This document shows positions 10,940 through 23,623 of a stretch of DNA of 64,000 bases, in pieces; within the stretch, counting starts at the first letter, position 1; every line of letters begins with the position of its first letter. The stretch is taken from contig JAQJVL010000082.1 of the NCBI GenBank assembly GCA_035578905.1, positions 791,618 through 855,617 on the forward strand, written 5' to 3'. Both the position numbers and the translations under genes were made by a program. This DNA comes from Stictocephala bisonia (taxonomy: Eukaryota > Arthropoda > Insecta > Hemiptera > Membracidae). The notes beneath the pieces are model-generated. The model made no database searches. It was not told the origin of the DNA and saw nothing but the letters and a program-made list of their open reading frames with translations.

Positions 10940-12040
10940 CTCAAACAAACTACACCTACTGCTCTCTCAGTCACTTAGCCTGGAACAATGTTGATGGATA
11001 TTAAACAAAAATCAAGTATAGGTGTTATTTTAAACAAGATTTTGTCGACGTCTTCACTGATGGAAATTATTCTGATTAATTATATTGCATGTCAATGTAA
11101 TTTTACATTTTTACCATTAAAATTGACAGCATCATTAAAAACATCCTCACAGTATAAAATATCGTCTCCATTACATACAAAGAAACATTGGAAATATATT
11201 TTGAGGTAATGTTATTTGGAATCCATGAAATATTTACATTTCCGTGACACGGATATACTCTAAAATGTTCTCTTTTATAGTTTTGAATAGTTTTGTTCAG
11301 AATAAGCTACATAGTTAGGTTGACAATCTACTAACAAGACGCAACTTCTAAGGTTTTTCTCACTTCCAACTAATTCTAAAATATGTTATTTATAGTTTCC
11401 TGTTGATGATTGTGGTGGATACCTGGAGATCTTGCGGTGAAACTGCTGTGTAATTGTGACTCAGATATGATTCTCGAGTGTAGGAATCCAAACTATATTC
11501 ACCTAGAAGGAAACATTAAAGTAGCTATGATACTAATTAAAGATTGACGTAACAACAACCTCCCACGTAAAAAATGAAACGCTACATTAGAGATAGTAAA
11601 TTAATTCTATCTTATCGCATAAATTACCAGAATTAATAGGCACTCTTCGCACGAACACACTGTGGTAGCTGCTCAGCGTATACATGATTTGACACTACAT
11701 GTACAGTATCATCCCCTTTGTGAGTAGTTAGGAGTTAACATCCATACTTCTTGATTCCAAAGATTAGATCACAGTACTAGATAATTGACGCAGCATGACC
11801 ACACCATACATTTTTAATTAAAGTTATATTAATAATATTACTTGAGAAAACTTCTTTAAAACGTTGATTTTTTAAAGTTTATTGATATATGGTTATAACA
11901 TTGTTATAAATAATCCGTTCTGTTCCACTCAAACTTTAGGAAGTACGGAATTCGCAATTAAAACAGCAACTAAAGTGAAAATGAAGATAGGTTAAATGTA
12001 TAGTAATTTTACTATTTTTGGCGATTATTATTAAATATCA
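10940..12040. other. AT-rich sequence, nothing recognised
   Basis: A 73-codon open frame at 10988-11209 has no recognisable similarity. No other feature seen. Confidence 0.45.
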
Positions 12041-12042
12041 CA

Positions 12043-12787
12043 AAGAATAAATAAATAGAGATCGTATCAAATAGTGTGCGGAATGTGTGTTGAGAATCCC
12101 ACCCTCATCAAATAGTGTGCGGAATGTGTGTTGAGAATCCCACCCTCATCAAATAGTGTGCGGAATGTGTGTTGAGAATCCCACCCTCATCAAATAGTGT
12201 GCGGAATGTGTGTTGAGAATCTCACACTCATCAAATAGTGTGCGGAATGTGTGTTGAGAATCCCACCCTCATCAAATAGTGTGCTGAATGTGTGTTGAGA
12301 ATCCCACCCTCATCAAATAGTGTGCGGAATGTGTGTTGAGAATCCCACCCTCATCAAATAGTGTGCGGAATGTGTGTTGAGAATCCCACCCTCATCAAAT
12401 AGTGTGCGGAATGTGTGTTGAGAATCCCACCCTCATCAAATAGTGTGCTGAATGTGTGTTGAGAATCCCACCCTCATCAAATAGTGTGCTGAATGTGTGT
12501 TGAGAATCCCACCCTCATCAAATAGTGTGCGGAATGTGTGTTGAGAATCCCACCCTCATCAAATAGTGTGCGGAATGTGTGTCGAGTAGTTAGTTCTTTA
12601 GTTTGCATAGGAGGGCCAGCTCCTTGTCAGTCCCTCCCTCATCCTCCCAAACTGTGAAGGATAAATGTAGTAATTATTACTACATATGTATAAAGATGTA
12701 CACTAGTTATATAATCAATTTATAACTGCCATTGAGGCCTTCGCTGCGGAAATAATAAAGCGACCTTGCTTCTGTTTTCTCTGTGTC
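12043..12787 (+). mobile_element. CAGAG-MITE, copy 2, swollen by an internal tandem array
   Basis: The left end resembles the degraded terminal repeat. The right part from 12584 follows the family consensus (CGAGTAGTTAGTTCTTTAG, CCAGCTCCTTGTCAGTCC, CTGCCATTGAGGCCTTCGCTG) and ends in TTCTGTTTTCTCTGTG. The normal CAAATAGTGTGC...GTGTGT segment is amplified in place as a 41-bp array. The 103-codon minus-strand open frame at 12715-13026 overlaps the MITE end and is not considered a gene. Confidence 0.8.
12068..12582 (+). repeat. 41-bp tandem array (12.6 copies)
   Basis: Period exactly 41 bp (CAAATAG at 12068, 12109 ... 12560). The unit is CAAATAGTGTGCGGAATGTG plus TGTTGAGAATCCCACCCTCAT, nearly identical between copies with only occasional GCGG/GCTG and CCCACCC/CTCACAC changes. 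Homogeneity indicates recent amplification. The first half of the unit comes from the MITE. Confidence 0.97.
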
Positions 12788-13369
12788 CTCTGTTCAAATA
12801 TGAACTTGAGCTGTGTATAAAAGTTGAGCAATGTTAAGATATTTAAGTGTTCTGAAGAAACTAAATATTGTGATGGAATTGTTTGGGGTTGGGGTTGTAT
12901 TGAACAATCAGACCTTAAAATATCGTGTAAGACATATAAGTCTACGGGCGTACTTCCATTACCTAAAACACATCTCAGATAGGTAAACAATTGAGACAGC
13001 AGGTGATAAAGAAGATTAAAACCCAATCACAGGAGTTTGCAAGAACGATCGATAAAAGGCCTTGAAGGCTTAAACTGAACGCTCCACTGTTCTTAAGAAT
13101 CTGGTAACTTCAATAAATAATGTTCATGCGAAAATCATATAATGGTTATACATAAAAAATAAATGATGTTTTTGTTTTCATTGGCGTTATAAGGCAACCA
13201 TAAAACGGATTTCAAGGATCTTTTTTGAAATTTAAAGCAGCTTACCTTTTCATAATATGGAATTTTGAAGCCGAATTTTGAACTTTCGCTTTGTTCTTTT
13301 GAAAATTCAAACATCCAATATAAACGTCTAAAAGTTTAAAATAACTTATTTCTGAAATTTATAAGTCAG

Positions 13370-13905
13370 ATGTTCTTCATGATTTTAAATGACGCATTTA
13401 ATGACTTTACAGGTCAACTGTTTTTTATGGCATTAAATTCTGTATTCCATAACTTTATAAATCAGTTGTTTTTTCAATTATTTTTAACTACGCATTTCAT
13501 AACTCTACAAATCAGTTGTTTTTGTGGTTTTAATAGACATAGTCAGAAGTATAAAACAGCTGCTAATGAACCATTTTTACTTTCAACCCTTTCAAAAACT
13601 GATGGCATTAAATTATTATTTTATAACATTACAACTCAGCTGTTTTTAAATTACGTATTTTATAACTACAAATCAGACGTTTTGATGGTTTTAAATGACG
13701 CATTTAATTATCTTACAGGTCAACTGTTTTTTATGGCATTAAATTATGTATTTCATAACTTTACAAATCACCTGTTTTTGTATGATTTTTAATTACGTAT
13801 TTCATAAATCTACAAATTAGTTGCTTTTTATGGTTTTAATTGACATAGTTAGAAGTATAAAACACAGCTGTTAATGAACCATTTTTACTTTCATCCCCAG
13901 TTTTA
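13370..13905 (+). repeat. Degenerate tandem repeat with a higher-order (about 315-bp) duplication
   Basis: Units of about 50-60 bp based on TTTTAAATTACGTATTTCATAA and CTTTACAAATCAGTTG. A longer block, GACATAGTCAGAAGTATAAA to CCATTTTTACTTTCA, recurs about 315 bp apart (13529 and 13844). The 140-codon open frame is Phe/Leu/Asn-rich repeat translation without domain features; I do not call it a gene. Confidence 0.8.
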
Positions 13906-14924
13906 CAGTTCTTTTTACGAATTTAAACCTTTATATAAAAAAATAAAAATTGAAATTATAAATTTTGTTGTTTTTAATTTAAGTTATGTTTTCGGGTCAA
14001 AAGATCGATTCTATGTATTGATCTTGTTTTTACATAGAAATACTCAAATTTAACCTTCTGTGTTTTTTTGTTTTTTGTGTGTGTTTTTACTGTCTTTTAG
14101 TGAAAATGGTGATTGGTGATGGTACACATATATGTGAGGCATGTCAAGTGGAAGTGGGGCGTTGAACCAAACAAATGAAGCTTCTTTTAGTATATTTTTA
14201 CGGTTAATGTATTTTAAATGCCATAGAAACTTTGAAAATGAGTGCGCTGCCCCCCTCCCAATTAATTAGGAATAAAATAGTAAAATAACAAATTTACTAA
14301 TTGGTGTAAAACAAATCGCCAAAAATTTATGTTTTCCGAAACTTTTAAATAAAGTTATTATAAATTATTCTTTATATAGAAAACGTAGGCTTCCTAAATA
14401 GAACATAACCAAGCAACAGTAGCCGCCGTTTATTACAAATCTTCCCCTAGATGGGATGATTAGTGAAGTAACAAATCAAATACTCGTCAGATCACATTTT
14501 TGATGACTATCCAGGAACAAATCCGGGCCCAATATGTCTGGGATGAGTGCCCACACAATGAATGGTGCATTGTTGTCACATATATAGACCACGTCAGCTG
14601 TCAGCAGGGTAGGGGGTGGGGTGACGTCCCGTCACGTCACCCTCCCTGTAGCACTGTGGGACAATGTACCTCTAGGCAAAACTGTGGACGGAATTGTGAC
14701 GGTTTTCATTATGATAGATGGAATGCAAGTAGTTTTTGCAACGCACTAAGGCGTTGAAAGTTGAATAAATTAAAAAAAAAGAACTTAAATATTAAAGTAC
14801 TACTGTATTTCTACCGTATGTTGGCTACTTTACCCTGGGCAAACAGTGAAGGTCGAACATTTAGCCTGAATGGTTTTAATCTTCCGATCAAGGAAAAGAA
14901 GTAAATTTTTTTTATATTTAAACC

Positions 14925-15882
14925 ATTTGGGCTGGTTGTCTGGGCAATATGTCAGCTTAGTGGTTTGGTTTCGTACTGTGAAGTCCAAGATGCGAATCCC
15001 TGACTGAGTTGACTGTGGTTACTCTCATCATTTGGGCTGGTTGTCTGGGAAATATGTCAGCTTAGTGGTTTGGTTTCGTACTGTGAAGTCCAAGATGCGC
15101 AAGATGCGAATCCCTAACTGAGTTGACTGTGGTTACTCACATCATTTGGGCTGGTTGTCTAGGCAATATGACAGATTAGTGGTTTGGTTTCGTACTGTGA
15201 AGTTCAAGATGCGAATCCCTGACTGAGTTGACTGTGGTTACTCACATCATTTGGGCTGGTTGTCTGGGCAATATGTCAGCTTAGTGGTTTGGTTTAGTAC
15301 TGTGAAGTTCAAGATGCGAATCCCTGACTGAGTTGACTGTGGTTACTCTCATCATTTGGGCTGGTTGTCTGGGAAATATGTCAGCTTAGTGGTTTGGTTT
15401 CGTACTGTGAAGTCCAAGATGCGAATCCCGGACTGAGTTGACTGTGGTTACTCTCATCGTTTGGGCTGGTTGTCTGGGAAATATGTCAGCTTAGTGGTTT
15501 GGTTTCGTACTGTGAAGTCCAAGATGCGAATCCCTGACTGAGTTGACTGTGGTTACTCACATAATTTGGGCTGGTTGTCTGGGCAATATGTCAGCTTAGT
15601 GGTTTGGTTTGGTTTCGTACTGTGAAGTCCAAGATGCGAATCCCGGACTGAGTTGACTGTGGTTACTCTCATCGTTTGGGCTGGTTGTCTGGGAAATATG
15701 TCAGCTTAGTGGTTTGGTTTCGTACTGTGAAGTCCAAGATGCGAATCCCTGACTGAGTTGACTGTGGTTACTCACATCATTTGGGCTGGTTGTCTGGGCA
15801 ATATGTCAGCTTAGTGGTTTGGTTTCGTACTGTGAAGTCCAAGATACGCATCCCTGACTGAGTTGACTGTGGTTACTCACAG
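14925..15882 (+). repeat. 105-bp tandem array of tRNA-like SINE heads, about 9 copies
   Basis: Period 105 bp (GCTGGTTGTC at 14931 and 15036, and on). Each unit carries an A-box-like GTCAGCTTAGTGGTTTGG and a B-box-like AGATGCGAATCCC. These are the same elements in the same order as the 5' head of the SINE seen at 46972-47111 (-) and 36186-36343 (-). Units differ by few substitutions. One unit has an extra GCAAGATGC and another an extra GGTTT. Confidence 0.85.
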
Positions 15883-15884
15883 GC

Positions 15885-17210
15885 CTCCATGCAATGTAAA
15901 CTTACAAGCTAAGAATTGAAAAATGTTAAAATCACTATTGACTTGATACATTTTCCTTAAAGTCTATTGTAAAACAACTTGTCCATCTTGCAGCTTTTCA
16001 ATTTGTACGTAGATAATGTAAAAATGTCACACAATTCATAGAAATATTTTACTTAAAGAAGTTACTTTTGTGACTTAATGCGCTTCCTTCAGTTAACGTC
16101 GTCATTTTGGTTTGTGTGCTTTGTTTTTAATATTTTAATTACGCAAGTAAAAAAACACATTATTTAATAATACATTAACTATAAGCAAAATATGCACATT
16201 GTACGGATTAGAGCAGTTTAAAAACTTAAAACTGTTAATTTAAACTTCGGACTAGTGTAATCATATTTCCATATTTTATCTTTACATTGTTACCAATAAA
16301 TTACAGTATTTAATTCAATTCCGTACATATGTGCGTTAAACGTCTTTATTTCTCATTCAAGAGGCGAAGTTCGGATTGCAAAGCTCTTTCAAACACTTAA
16401 CCTCAGAAATTGCGCGCTACTTTGTGTCTTTGTTCGTATACTAGAATTATTTTTCCATTCAATAGAGGAATACTAATATTTAAAATAAAAATTTCTTATC
16501 ATGTCATATTTGTTGAATGTTTTAATTTACATAGATCATACAATAATACATATTTTGCAGTATGCACAGAGCACTTCGTTGCAAAGGCTAAAGAAATTTA
16601 CAGCATCGATAGTAATATTTCATTCGTATATACAAAAAATATACAAAACACAAATTAAATAAGAAAACTGCAATAAAATCTAAATTCTATAAATTTTCGT
16701 TTTTTTTAGTTTTATTTTTTTTTCATATATTTTTACCATTTCCACACGATCGGTCATCGGGATCAGTATAGTTGTACAAATGTGTCACGCGATAACTGTT
16801 TGACTACCATGTCTGTTTGTGTTGGTAATCACTGCTCCATCACGTACACCGTTTATGCCCAAACAGTTTGACTGTCAAAGTTTACCATCGATTACCTGTT
16901 CGCCATAAATATCTGGCTCTAATTCCTGGTTTATGTTAAGCGATAAAACGGTAAATGTTGTCCCGTATATACTAGCTTGGTGGATGACGCAATACGGGTG
17001 CTTTCACCCCGTGGTTGTAATCTGGGAAATGCTTGTTCACATGAAAACCATTGTTGACTCAGAGCCCTCCCACATGATATGGAGTTATGCAAAAATGTGG
17101 GAACAACCTCTGTGACACTTCACTGGAACTTGTAAACACTTCTATGGAAGATAGTCATTTTATTGCACTAGATACAGTTATATCTAGTATTATATTGTGT
17201 TACACCACAG
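15885..17210. other. AT-rich sequence, nothing recognised
   Basis: Open frames at 16410-16658 and 16933-17115 were read and have no recognisable domain. No RNA gene or repeat was assigned. Confidence 0.45.
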
Positions 17211-17215
17211 AGAAA

Positions 17216-17473
17216 AGGAACCAGAAGTCGCTTTCTGATGCAGCAGCGAACGCCTCAAAGGCAGTTATAACTGATTGCAACTGATGCACATATTTATAAA
17301 TCTGAAGTAATGATTACTACAATGTGTATTTGGGGGGAATAAGGAAAGTACTAACAAGGTGCTGGCCCTTCCATATGCCTGGAAAATATTGAACTAACTA
17401 TCTTGACACACGTTTATCGCAATATTCAAAGCGATTTCTTCTTATTTAAACCTCTGATTTCTTCTTCTCTGTG
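17216..17473 (-). mobile_element. CAGAG-MITE, copy 3
   Basis: Starts CACAGAGAAAAGGAACCAGA and ends TTCTTCTCTGTG, giving inverted termini. The interior has GCAGCGAACGCCTC, GCAGTTATAACTG and AAGGTGCTGGCCCTTCC. Flanks GTTACAC and GTTATAC are a possible imperfect target duplication. Confidence 0.8.
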
Positions 17474-18095
17474 GTTATACTTACGACATGATTGCGCTTA
17501 TTGGGATTTGAGTGTAGCCCTGACGTGTGGTGTTTCCAAAAGTACTTGGGGTGACATACGATGGACAACAGTTAATTGTTGAGGTAGAAATGTGCTTGAA
17601 AAGGCGATTTTAATTGGTTCAAACAATAACACAGTACATATTTAAACGTTGGATTTTCTGTAATTGCCTTAATGAAATTTGCAATTTTCAGTTTCTGCAT
17701 AATAATAATAATAATGTACAAACTAAATAAATGCTAATTTAAATACATTTCGTGCAGATTCTTTCGATTGAATAAGTGGGTTTAACCATTGTAATATTGA
17801 ATAGGACTTCATAGAACTATTAAAACTATCTCAGAAGTTATAGTCCAAGTTTTAACTATGAAGGTGGAAAATATCCAAACGGAATAGTATTTTTATAAAG
17901 GTGTAGATATGGTTTCTTTAATAGGCTTTATAGCTGTGATTGACATCTTGGGGAAATTCATATTTTAGAATGTGTATTTTATTATAATTGCATTTGAACA
18001 AATGAAAAATCAATTAATATTTAATAAACTTTATCTATATTTTTCTAAATTAGTTTTAGGACTTTTGCTAAAATTTATTAAAGTTTATTAAAGTT

Positions 18096-18135
18096 AAATT
18101 GAAATGGAAAAGCTATTGCTTTTCCATTTCAATTT
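18096..18135. repeat. Perfect 18-bp inverted repeat
   Basis: AAATTGAAATGGAAAAGC and its exact complement are separated by TATT, directly upstream of a SINE copy. This would form a strong hairpin if transcribed. Confidence 0.9.
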
Positions 18136-18136
18136 A

Positions 18137-18480
18137 AACACAGAACGATTCATCAGTTGGCTACAGTATCTTAATGGTTGCTATTGACATGGACACTACT
18201 AGAGAAGTTTGGGGTGTCCATGCTGGGTAGCTGTCAGTGTCCCGATGTTGTAAAGGGGAGAGTACTGAGTATCAGGTTTATCAGTTGGCTGAAAATCAGA
18301 CCAACACTACGTGATTCGAATTCCACGTAAAGCTGTATATTAGGTCCTTCACTTGCTCTGGCTTCTGGGCTATTAATAAATGGCCCTTTCTGAGCATAAG
18401 TCAAGTTATGTTAGTAACCAGACTACACAGGTCACCCATTCATCCTACCCTCACGTAATAAATCACATTCCCCTTAAAAT
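18137..18480 (+). mobile_element. SINE group 5 copy
   Basis: Order of blocks: TAATGGTTGCTATTGACATG, GTGTCCATGCTGGGTAG, GAGTACTGAGTATCAGG, ATCAGTTGGCTGAAAATC, CCAACACTACGTGATTCGAATTCC (B-box-like GATTCGAATTCC), then GGGCTATTAATAAATGGCCC and GTTAGTAACCAGACTAC. Other copies are at 34965-35345 (-), 43262-43610 (-), 51822-52200 (+) and 58785-59075 (-), with a 5' fragment at 63050. The 3' domain is shared with SINE group 4. Confidence 0.75.
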
Positions 18481-18484
18481 ACTG

Positions 18485-19970
18485 TAGGGCCTACACACAA
18501 AGTTGTGTCGGTGTCTGATATCTAAAAATCTAAGACAAAATCTAAGAATGTCTCTTCAGTGATAACATTTACAGATTTTTCTGAAAATGTTATTTACTTT
18601 ATTAAATAAATATTATTTTTCAGTTTTCTGACAAAACAACGGAACTTTTTTTATCGGAGGGAGAATGCCCTGTTACAAGAGCAAAGAAACTTAATTAAAA
18701 TAAATTTTCTGAAAAGTTAATATCCTAATTAAATATCTGCCAGGACAGGTTATCCGACATGTTAATTAAATTGCATAATTTATCACCGCCCTCATGAAGG
18801 GCTGATTTCAAACCGGGTAAATTATATGCCGGGTTATTCAAACTTGCTAATGAGTCGGATTACTGACCCGTTGTGTTAATATTTTATGTACGTGGTGATT
18901 AAACAAGTAATGGTAGTGTTCGAGATTGGGTTATATAGGTTTTATCCATGCTGATGGTTTTCATTTTGATGACATTTGATTAAATTATCGGTGCATATTT
19001 GATGTTCAATTTGTATGGTAACTATCCGTCGTCCATTTAAAAAATTGTAGTTATATTAATAATGTATGCATTATCAGTTTATATTGTAATAAATTATATT
19101 GTGCTAAGTGAACAAAGTGTGTTGTGTTAAATATTCAGTTTAGGTAAAAATTAGATATTGGAATTGTTTGTACAAGCTATTAATTACTTCAGGACCGATT
19201 TAAATGTTTTAGGATGATTTTGGTTTTTATACTTACAATATTATGCTTAAGTAAATTTATTATTTATTCTCTAATTATGATTTTTCGTACTTTAATATTT
19301 TTTTAACTAAAACTACTAGTCTGTTTAAAAGAGCCTGAGCGAAACCTTACTAAACTATGGCTCTATCATAATTATTTATAGTTTCTGTAAAGTTTTTTAG
19401 TTTGTACTTTTCTCAGTTTCAGTTGTAAAAAAAAATTAAATAAAACCGAAATAAGTAAGTTAGTGGAACAACGTTTAAAATAGAAAAGTTAGTACTTTTG
19501 GTTTGGTCATGTAGCATTGTTTTTCTTATTTGAATTTAAATACATTTTACGTTACAAAATAATATTAAAGATCCATTGTTGAATAGGTTGCTTTCAGTAA
19601 AAAAAGTTTAAAACTGTGGTATTTTGTATTTTTTACGAATAAACATGTTAACTCTTTAAATAAATTATTAGGTACGCCAAACGGGAGAAATGTAGACTAC
19701 ACAAAATGAGTAGGCTTACCTAGATGTATTATGTATATTTTTAATACTTTCGACGTTATAAAAGCGCTGAAGAGGTCATTGAACTCAAAGTCATTAATAT
19801 ATTTTCAATAAAAAATCATTTCCTCTCAATTTGCGCAAAAACTAAAAACAGTCCCAACTTTTTAACGAGCTGATTCAGTGCGGAAGTGATACTTTTCTCG
19901 CTGTTCATTCCCCAGCTGATTTTAATGAGAAAAATTTAATTAATTTTCTCACAGCTTTCCAGCTGCACTA
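18485..19970. other. AT-rich sequence, nothing recognised
   Basis: No gene, RNA gene or element boundary was recognised. Confidence 0.45.
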
Positions 19971-19974
19971 TAGA

Positions 19975-20115
19975 TCTCACGTGAGAAGGCAAGAGTGTGT
20001 CAAGCCGTACCCTGAGGCGCCCCCCCCCCCCACGCTCATCGCCGGGTATTCAAAGACCGGATTGGGCCTACTTTCCACAACGGTATGGCCCAGGTCTTTG
20101 CCACGTAGCCACAAG
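19975..20115 (-). mobile_element. Possible degraded tRNA-derived SINE head
   Basis: On the minus strand GTGGCTACGTGGCAAAGACC resembles an A box. About 50 nt on, GGTCTTTGAATACCCGG resembles a decayed B box, followed by a poly-G run. No second copy was seen in the window, so the call is tentative. Confidence 0.35.
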
Positions 20116-20119
20116 GCCA

Positions 20120-22080
20120 ATATTGAGGAACTTTGACCTGTTGTTTTCATAATATTCTCTTGTACTAGATTAAAAAAGTATTCTTTTAAAATATTGGCAG
20201 ATTTTAAGTTAAAAATATTCTTGTATTTTAAAAAAGTTTTTAATTTAACGTGGTTAATCACAAAGACGGTTTATTTTCAAAATCCATCTCTTGTGTTATT
20301 TTATTGGTTATTGTATGTAATAAGCCGCATCCATTTTTACCAATTAAGAGCACAATTTAAAACAAATTACCTTAAAAATCAAACTGTAAGCCTAAGATTA
20401 TTTTATTGCATAATAAACACATTTGTGCATTGCAAATAATTTTTTTTATTTTTCATACATTCTTCTAGTATGCTACAAATAAAATATCACAATACCTATC
20501 AAAATGGATTTATGTATTTAGATGCCTTGTTTGTATCGTTTGAAACTGGTTTATTGCACATTTTTTCAGTTAATTAACTAAAAATTAGTTTGTTTAACTG
20601 AACACAAAATACAGACTAGTAGATACCTACTGTCGACTTTAAATCAATAGATCGAACGTGTTAGTTTCTATACGTGTCAGATTTCTTAATAAATATTGAT
20701 AGGTTTACAAATAGAAAATAAATTGCACTAATAGAATATTTTATAAATTGTAGACAATATGAACATGGAAGCATATAGCTATCCTCTATGGTAAGAAGAC
20801 AAGTATTGTGGCTCAACATTCCTACAGAAGTCAAATTTGGGCATTTTGAACAAAACCTTTTACAAACTTATTTTAGTGGATTGCTGTAAAGTTTATTTTC
20901 TCAAATAACTACCCAATTTTGAAAATGACATCCTCTAACAACTTTGGTTCTATTGTGAGCTATAGATAATTGATAAAAAAACTCGAACAAATAGGCTCGT
21001 CATTAACAGAGAAACAAAGAATATTGTTAACAATGAAGGGAAAGAAAAAACGCAGAGGTAATTTGCGGCCGTGAGAAGAATGAACAGTGGTTCGGCGACT
21101 CAGGAAGTTGAAATGTTCCTTTGTTGGAATAAACTAACTTTTCTTCTGCTGATTTGACGGAACAACACACATCGGTGCCTACTGATTTATACTACTGTTT
21201 ATTTTAGCCTAGAAACTGCTTAACTAAGAAACTTTTCTTTACTGTCAGATTCAAAAAGTACTGTACTCTAGTTTGAACCACTGCTACAAAATAAATACTC
21301 ATCCGATTCCGTTTTGTTTTACACAAAAATGTAGCTTATTTACCTCTACGTAAATTCATATAACTTAAACATTTTTTTAAGACTAAGAATTTTTTATAGG
21401 AGATAGAATACATAAACACGAAATTTAATCACTTTACGGAGTAAAACGTAACCTTAAAAATTACTAAAACACAAAGTACTAACGATAAGTCAGTGAAACT
21501 TTAACCACATGTGAAGAATATAGTTTTCAGTAGTATTTCCAAATTCTAAAATATTTCCTCTTTAACAAAATGTTCTATTTTAAGTTTTGTAAACCCTTGC
21601 AAGTTTAAAAATAGCTGGTCATACAAACATCCAAAACGGTTCAAAAATACCGAATTGAAAAATAAAATATGATTATAAAACGGTAAGTGTGATAAAAAAA
21701 ATCTTACGATTTTTTATCACATGATAATTCAACAGACATTGATGTGCGCTTATGTGTAAGCAAATCCCAAAAACAAAAACAACAAAGCAGACTACAAAAA
21801 CAACCTTCTTCACATTTGGTTAATGTTTCACTGTCTTATCGTTAGTACTTTTTATTTTAGAAATTTTAAAGTTGAGCTTTACTCCAAAGTGCTAACATTT
21901 AGTGTTATACCTGCTATAAAAAATTCTTAAACTCTTCAAATAAATATATAAGTTATGTGAAGTTACGTAGAATTAAATAAGCTAAATTTTGGTACAGAAC
22001 ATAACGAAATCGAATGAGTATTTATTTTCTAGCAGAAGTTCAAACTCGAGTAGGTACATTGCTTTTTGAATCCGACAGTA
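20120..22080. other. AT-rich sequence, nothing recognised
   Basis: A short near-palindromic TGATAAAAAAAATCTTACG...TTTTTTATCA lies at about 21690-21720. Open frames at 20194-20439 and elsewhere are without similarity. Confidence 0.45.
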
Positions 22081-22083
22081 GTC

Positions 22084-22326
22084 ACATAGAAAGGGAAACA
22101 TAAGTAACTTTACTAAGGAAGCAAAGAACGACTCAGTGACAATTATAAATATATTACAACTAATGTACATATTGTATATAATTAATAAGTACTACGTTTA
22201 TCTAAGGGAGTGACTGACAATGTGCTGCCCCTTCCATTCCCCGGCAAACTGGAGTAGGCCTACTGACTATTCGACACACATTTACTGCAATATTGATTGT
22301 GGTTTTTGTTTATTTCTTCTCTGTAA
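22084..22326 (-). mobile_element. CAGAG-MITE, copy 4
   Basis: Diverged copy. It contains GAAGCAAAGAACGACTCAG at the position of the conserved GCGAACGCCTC block, ACTAATGTACATAT, GACTGACAATGTGCTGCCCC and the terminal TATTTCTTCTCTG. The terminal segment is then repeated in tandem to the right. Confidence 0.6.
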
Positions 22327-22536
22327 TTTAGTAATCGTAATTTTAAAATTTTTGCTTTTTTGCAATACTGTGTTTGAACTTGTTTATTTCTTCTCTGTAA
22401 TTTAGTAATCGTAATTTTCAGATTTTCACTTTTTTGCAATATTGTGTTTAACCGAGTTTATTTCTTCTCTGTAATTTAATAAACGTAAATTTCAAATTTT
22501 CTAAATATTGAGTTCGGCCTTGTTTATTTCTTCCCT
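22305..22536 (+). repeat. 74-bp tandem array grown from a MITE end
   Basis: TTTATTTCTTCTCTGTAATT recurs at about 22309, 22383 and 22457 (period 74) and, altered, at 22523. Each unit contains GCTTTTTTGCAATA. The unit begins with the MITE terminal sequence, so the array probably arose from it. Confidence 0.85.
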
Positions 22537-22737
22537 TTCAGTTTCACATTGTACGTTTCTTTTTTGGATCCTCTCAATTTTAATTATGTTACGATGCAAT
22601 AATTTCAAGTTATATTTTGCTGTAAGAGTTACGACTTTAATTTGTTTCCAACTTATCTTTATTTCTACAGTATAACCAACCTAACGGAACATATTGGCTG
22701 ACTATTATCAGATAGGGTATACTTAAGTTATATTCAT

Positions 22738-22856
22738 TTTTTGCCGACTTGGTGAGTGAAAGGAGATGGCATGGTCCAAGGTTTGAATTCCCAATTGACC
22801 TAACAGTCAATAGTTCACTCACATGCCTGCAGGTCCATATAAAATGGAGAAAAGAG
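22738..22856 (+). mobile_element. SINE group 1 copy, degraded
   Basis: ATGGTCCAAGGTTTGAATTCC (B-box-like), AATTGACCTAACAGTCAATA, then CATGCCTGCAGGTCCAT correspond block by block to the copy at 46972-47111. The A-box region is decayed (TTGGTGAGTGAAAGG). Confidence 0.6.
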
Positions 22857-23623
22857 CTAAAAAAGCCTATAAAGCACATAAAATCCGAGAGAAAAGCTTG
22901 GAAAAAGTAACACCAGTTAGGATCACGCTACTAATGTGGTTACAACAATTAAATAAGGCTTAATCCTTATAATAAAAGAACAGTTCAGCCTTTGACTCGG
23001 CCTAGCACTAATTGTCCTACCAGTAGGAGGTAAACGTATCACTGCCATGACATGAATAATGTAGTAGAGGTAAAACGTTATACTGTCCCTTTGCAAAGAG
23101 AAGACAACTGTCTTGGGCCTTGGCCTTGCTTACACTTGCAGGCGCTACTCCCGGCTGTGAAGACAGCTTATGTATATTGTAGCCTATTACGCAGAGTACG
23201 TAGTCTGCCACTTTTACTGTTTAATATTATTACTTGGTGTTGATTGCATTATTTGTGTTATCTAGCACGTAAAAAGAAATAGATGAAATAAATTGTCATG
23301 TATTCTAGAATTCTAAGATTGTGAGAATGTACGAATAATTCAGGTGCTTTATCTAATATGTCTACAATCTTAATACATATCATTAAGAAATACAAAGGGC
23401 ACACAGGACTTTACTTCACTAATTTGTCGACTATAACAGACACAAGTAGTGTTTTGGTAATTAACACGTTTTTATTATTATCATATAGGCTAAACGTGTA
23501 TATTTGCTTATGTCCTATGAATCATAAATTAAAAAAATATTCACAATATTTTGTATTGGAAAACAAATGAGAACGAAGCATTTGATTTATACATATTTGG
23601 ATTTAATGAAATAAACCGGTAAT

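Noticed and set aside
12715..13026. 103-codon minus-strand gene
   Set aside because: About a fifth of it is the end of a MITE copy, and the rest has no recognisable domain or splice signals.
13370..13792. 140-codon Phe/Asn/Leu-rich protein
   Set aside because: It follows a degenerate tandem repeat of low complexity, and the apparent membrane-like segments reflect AT-rich codons.
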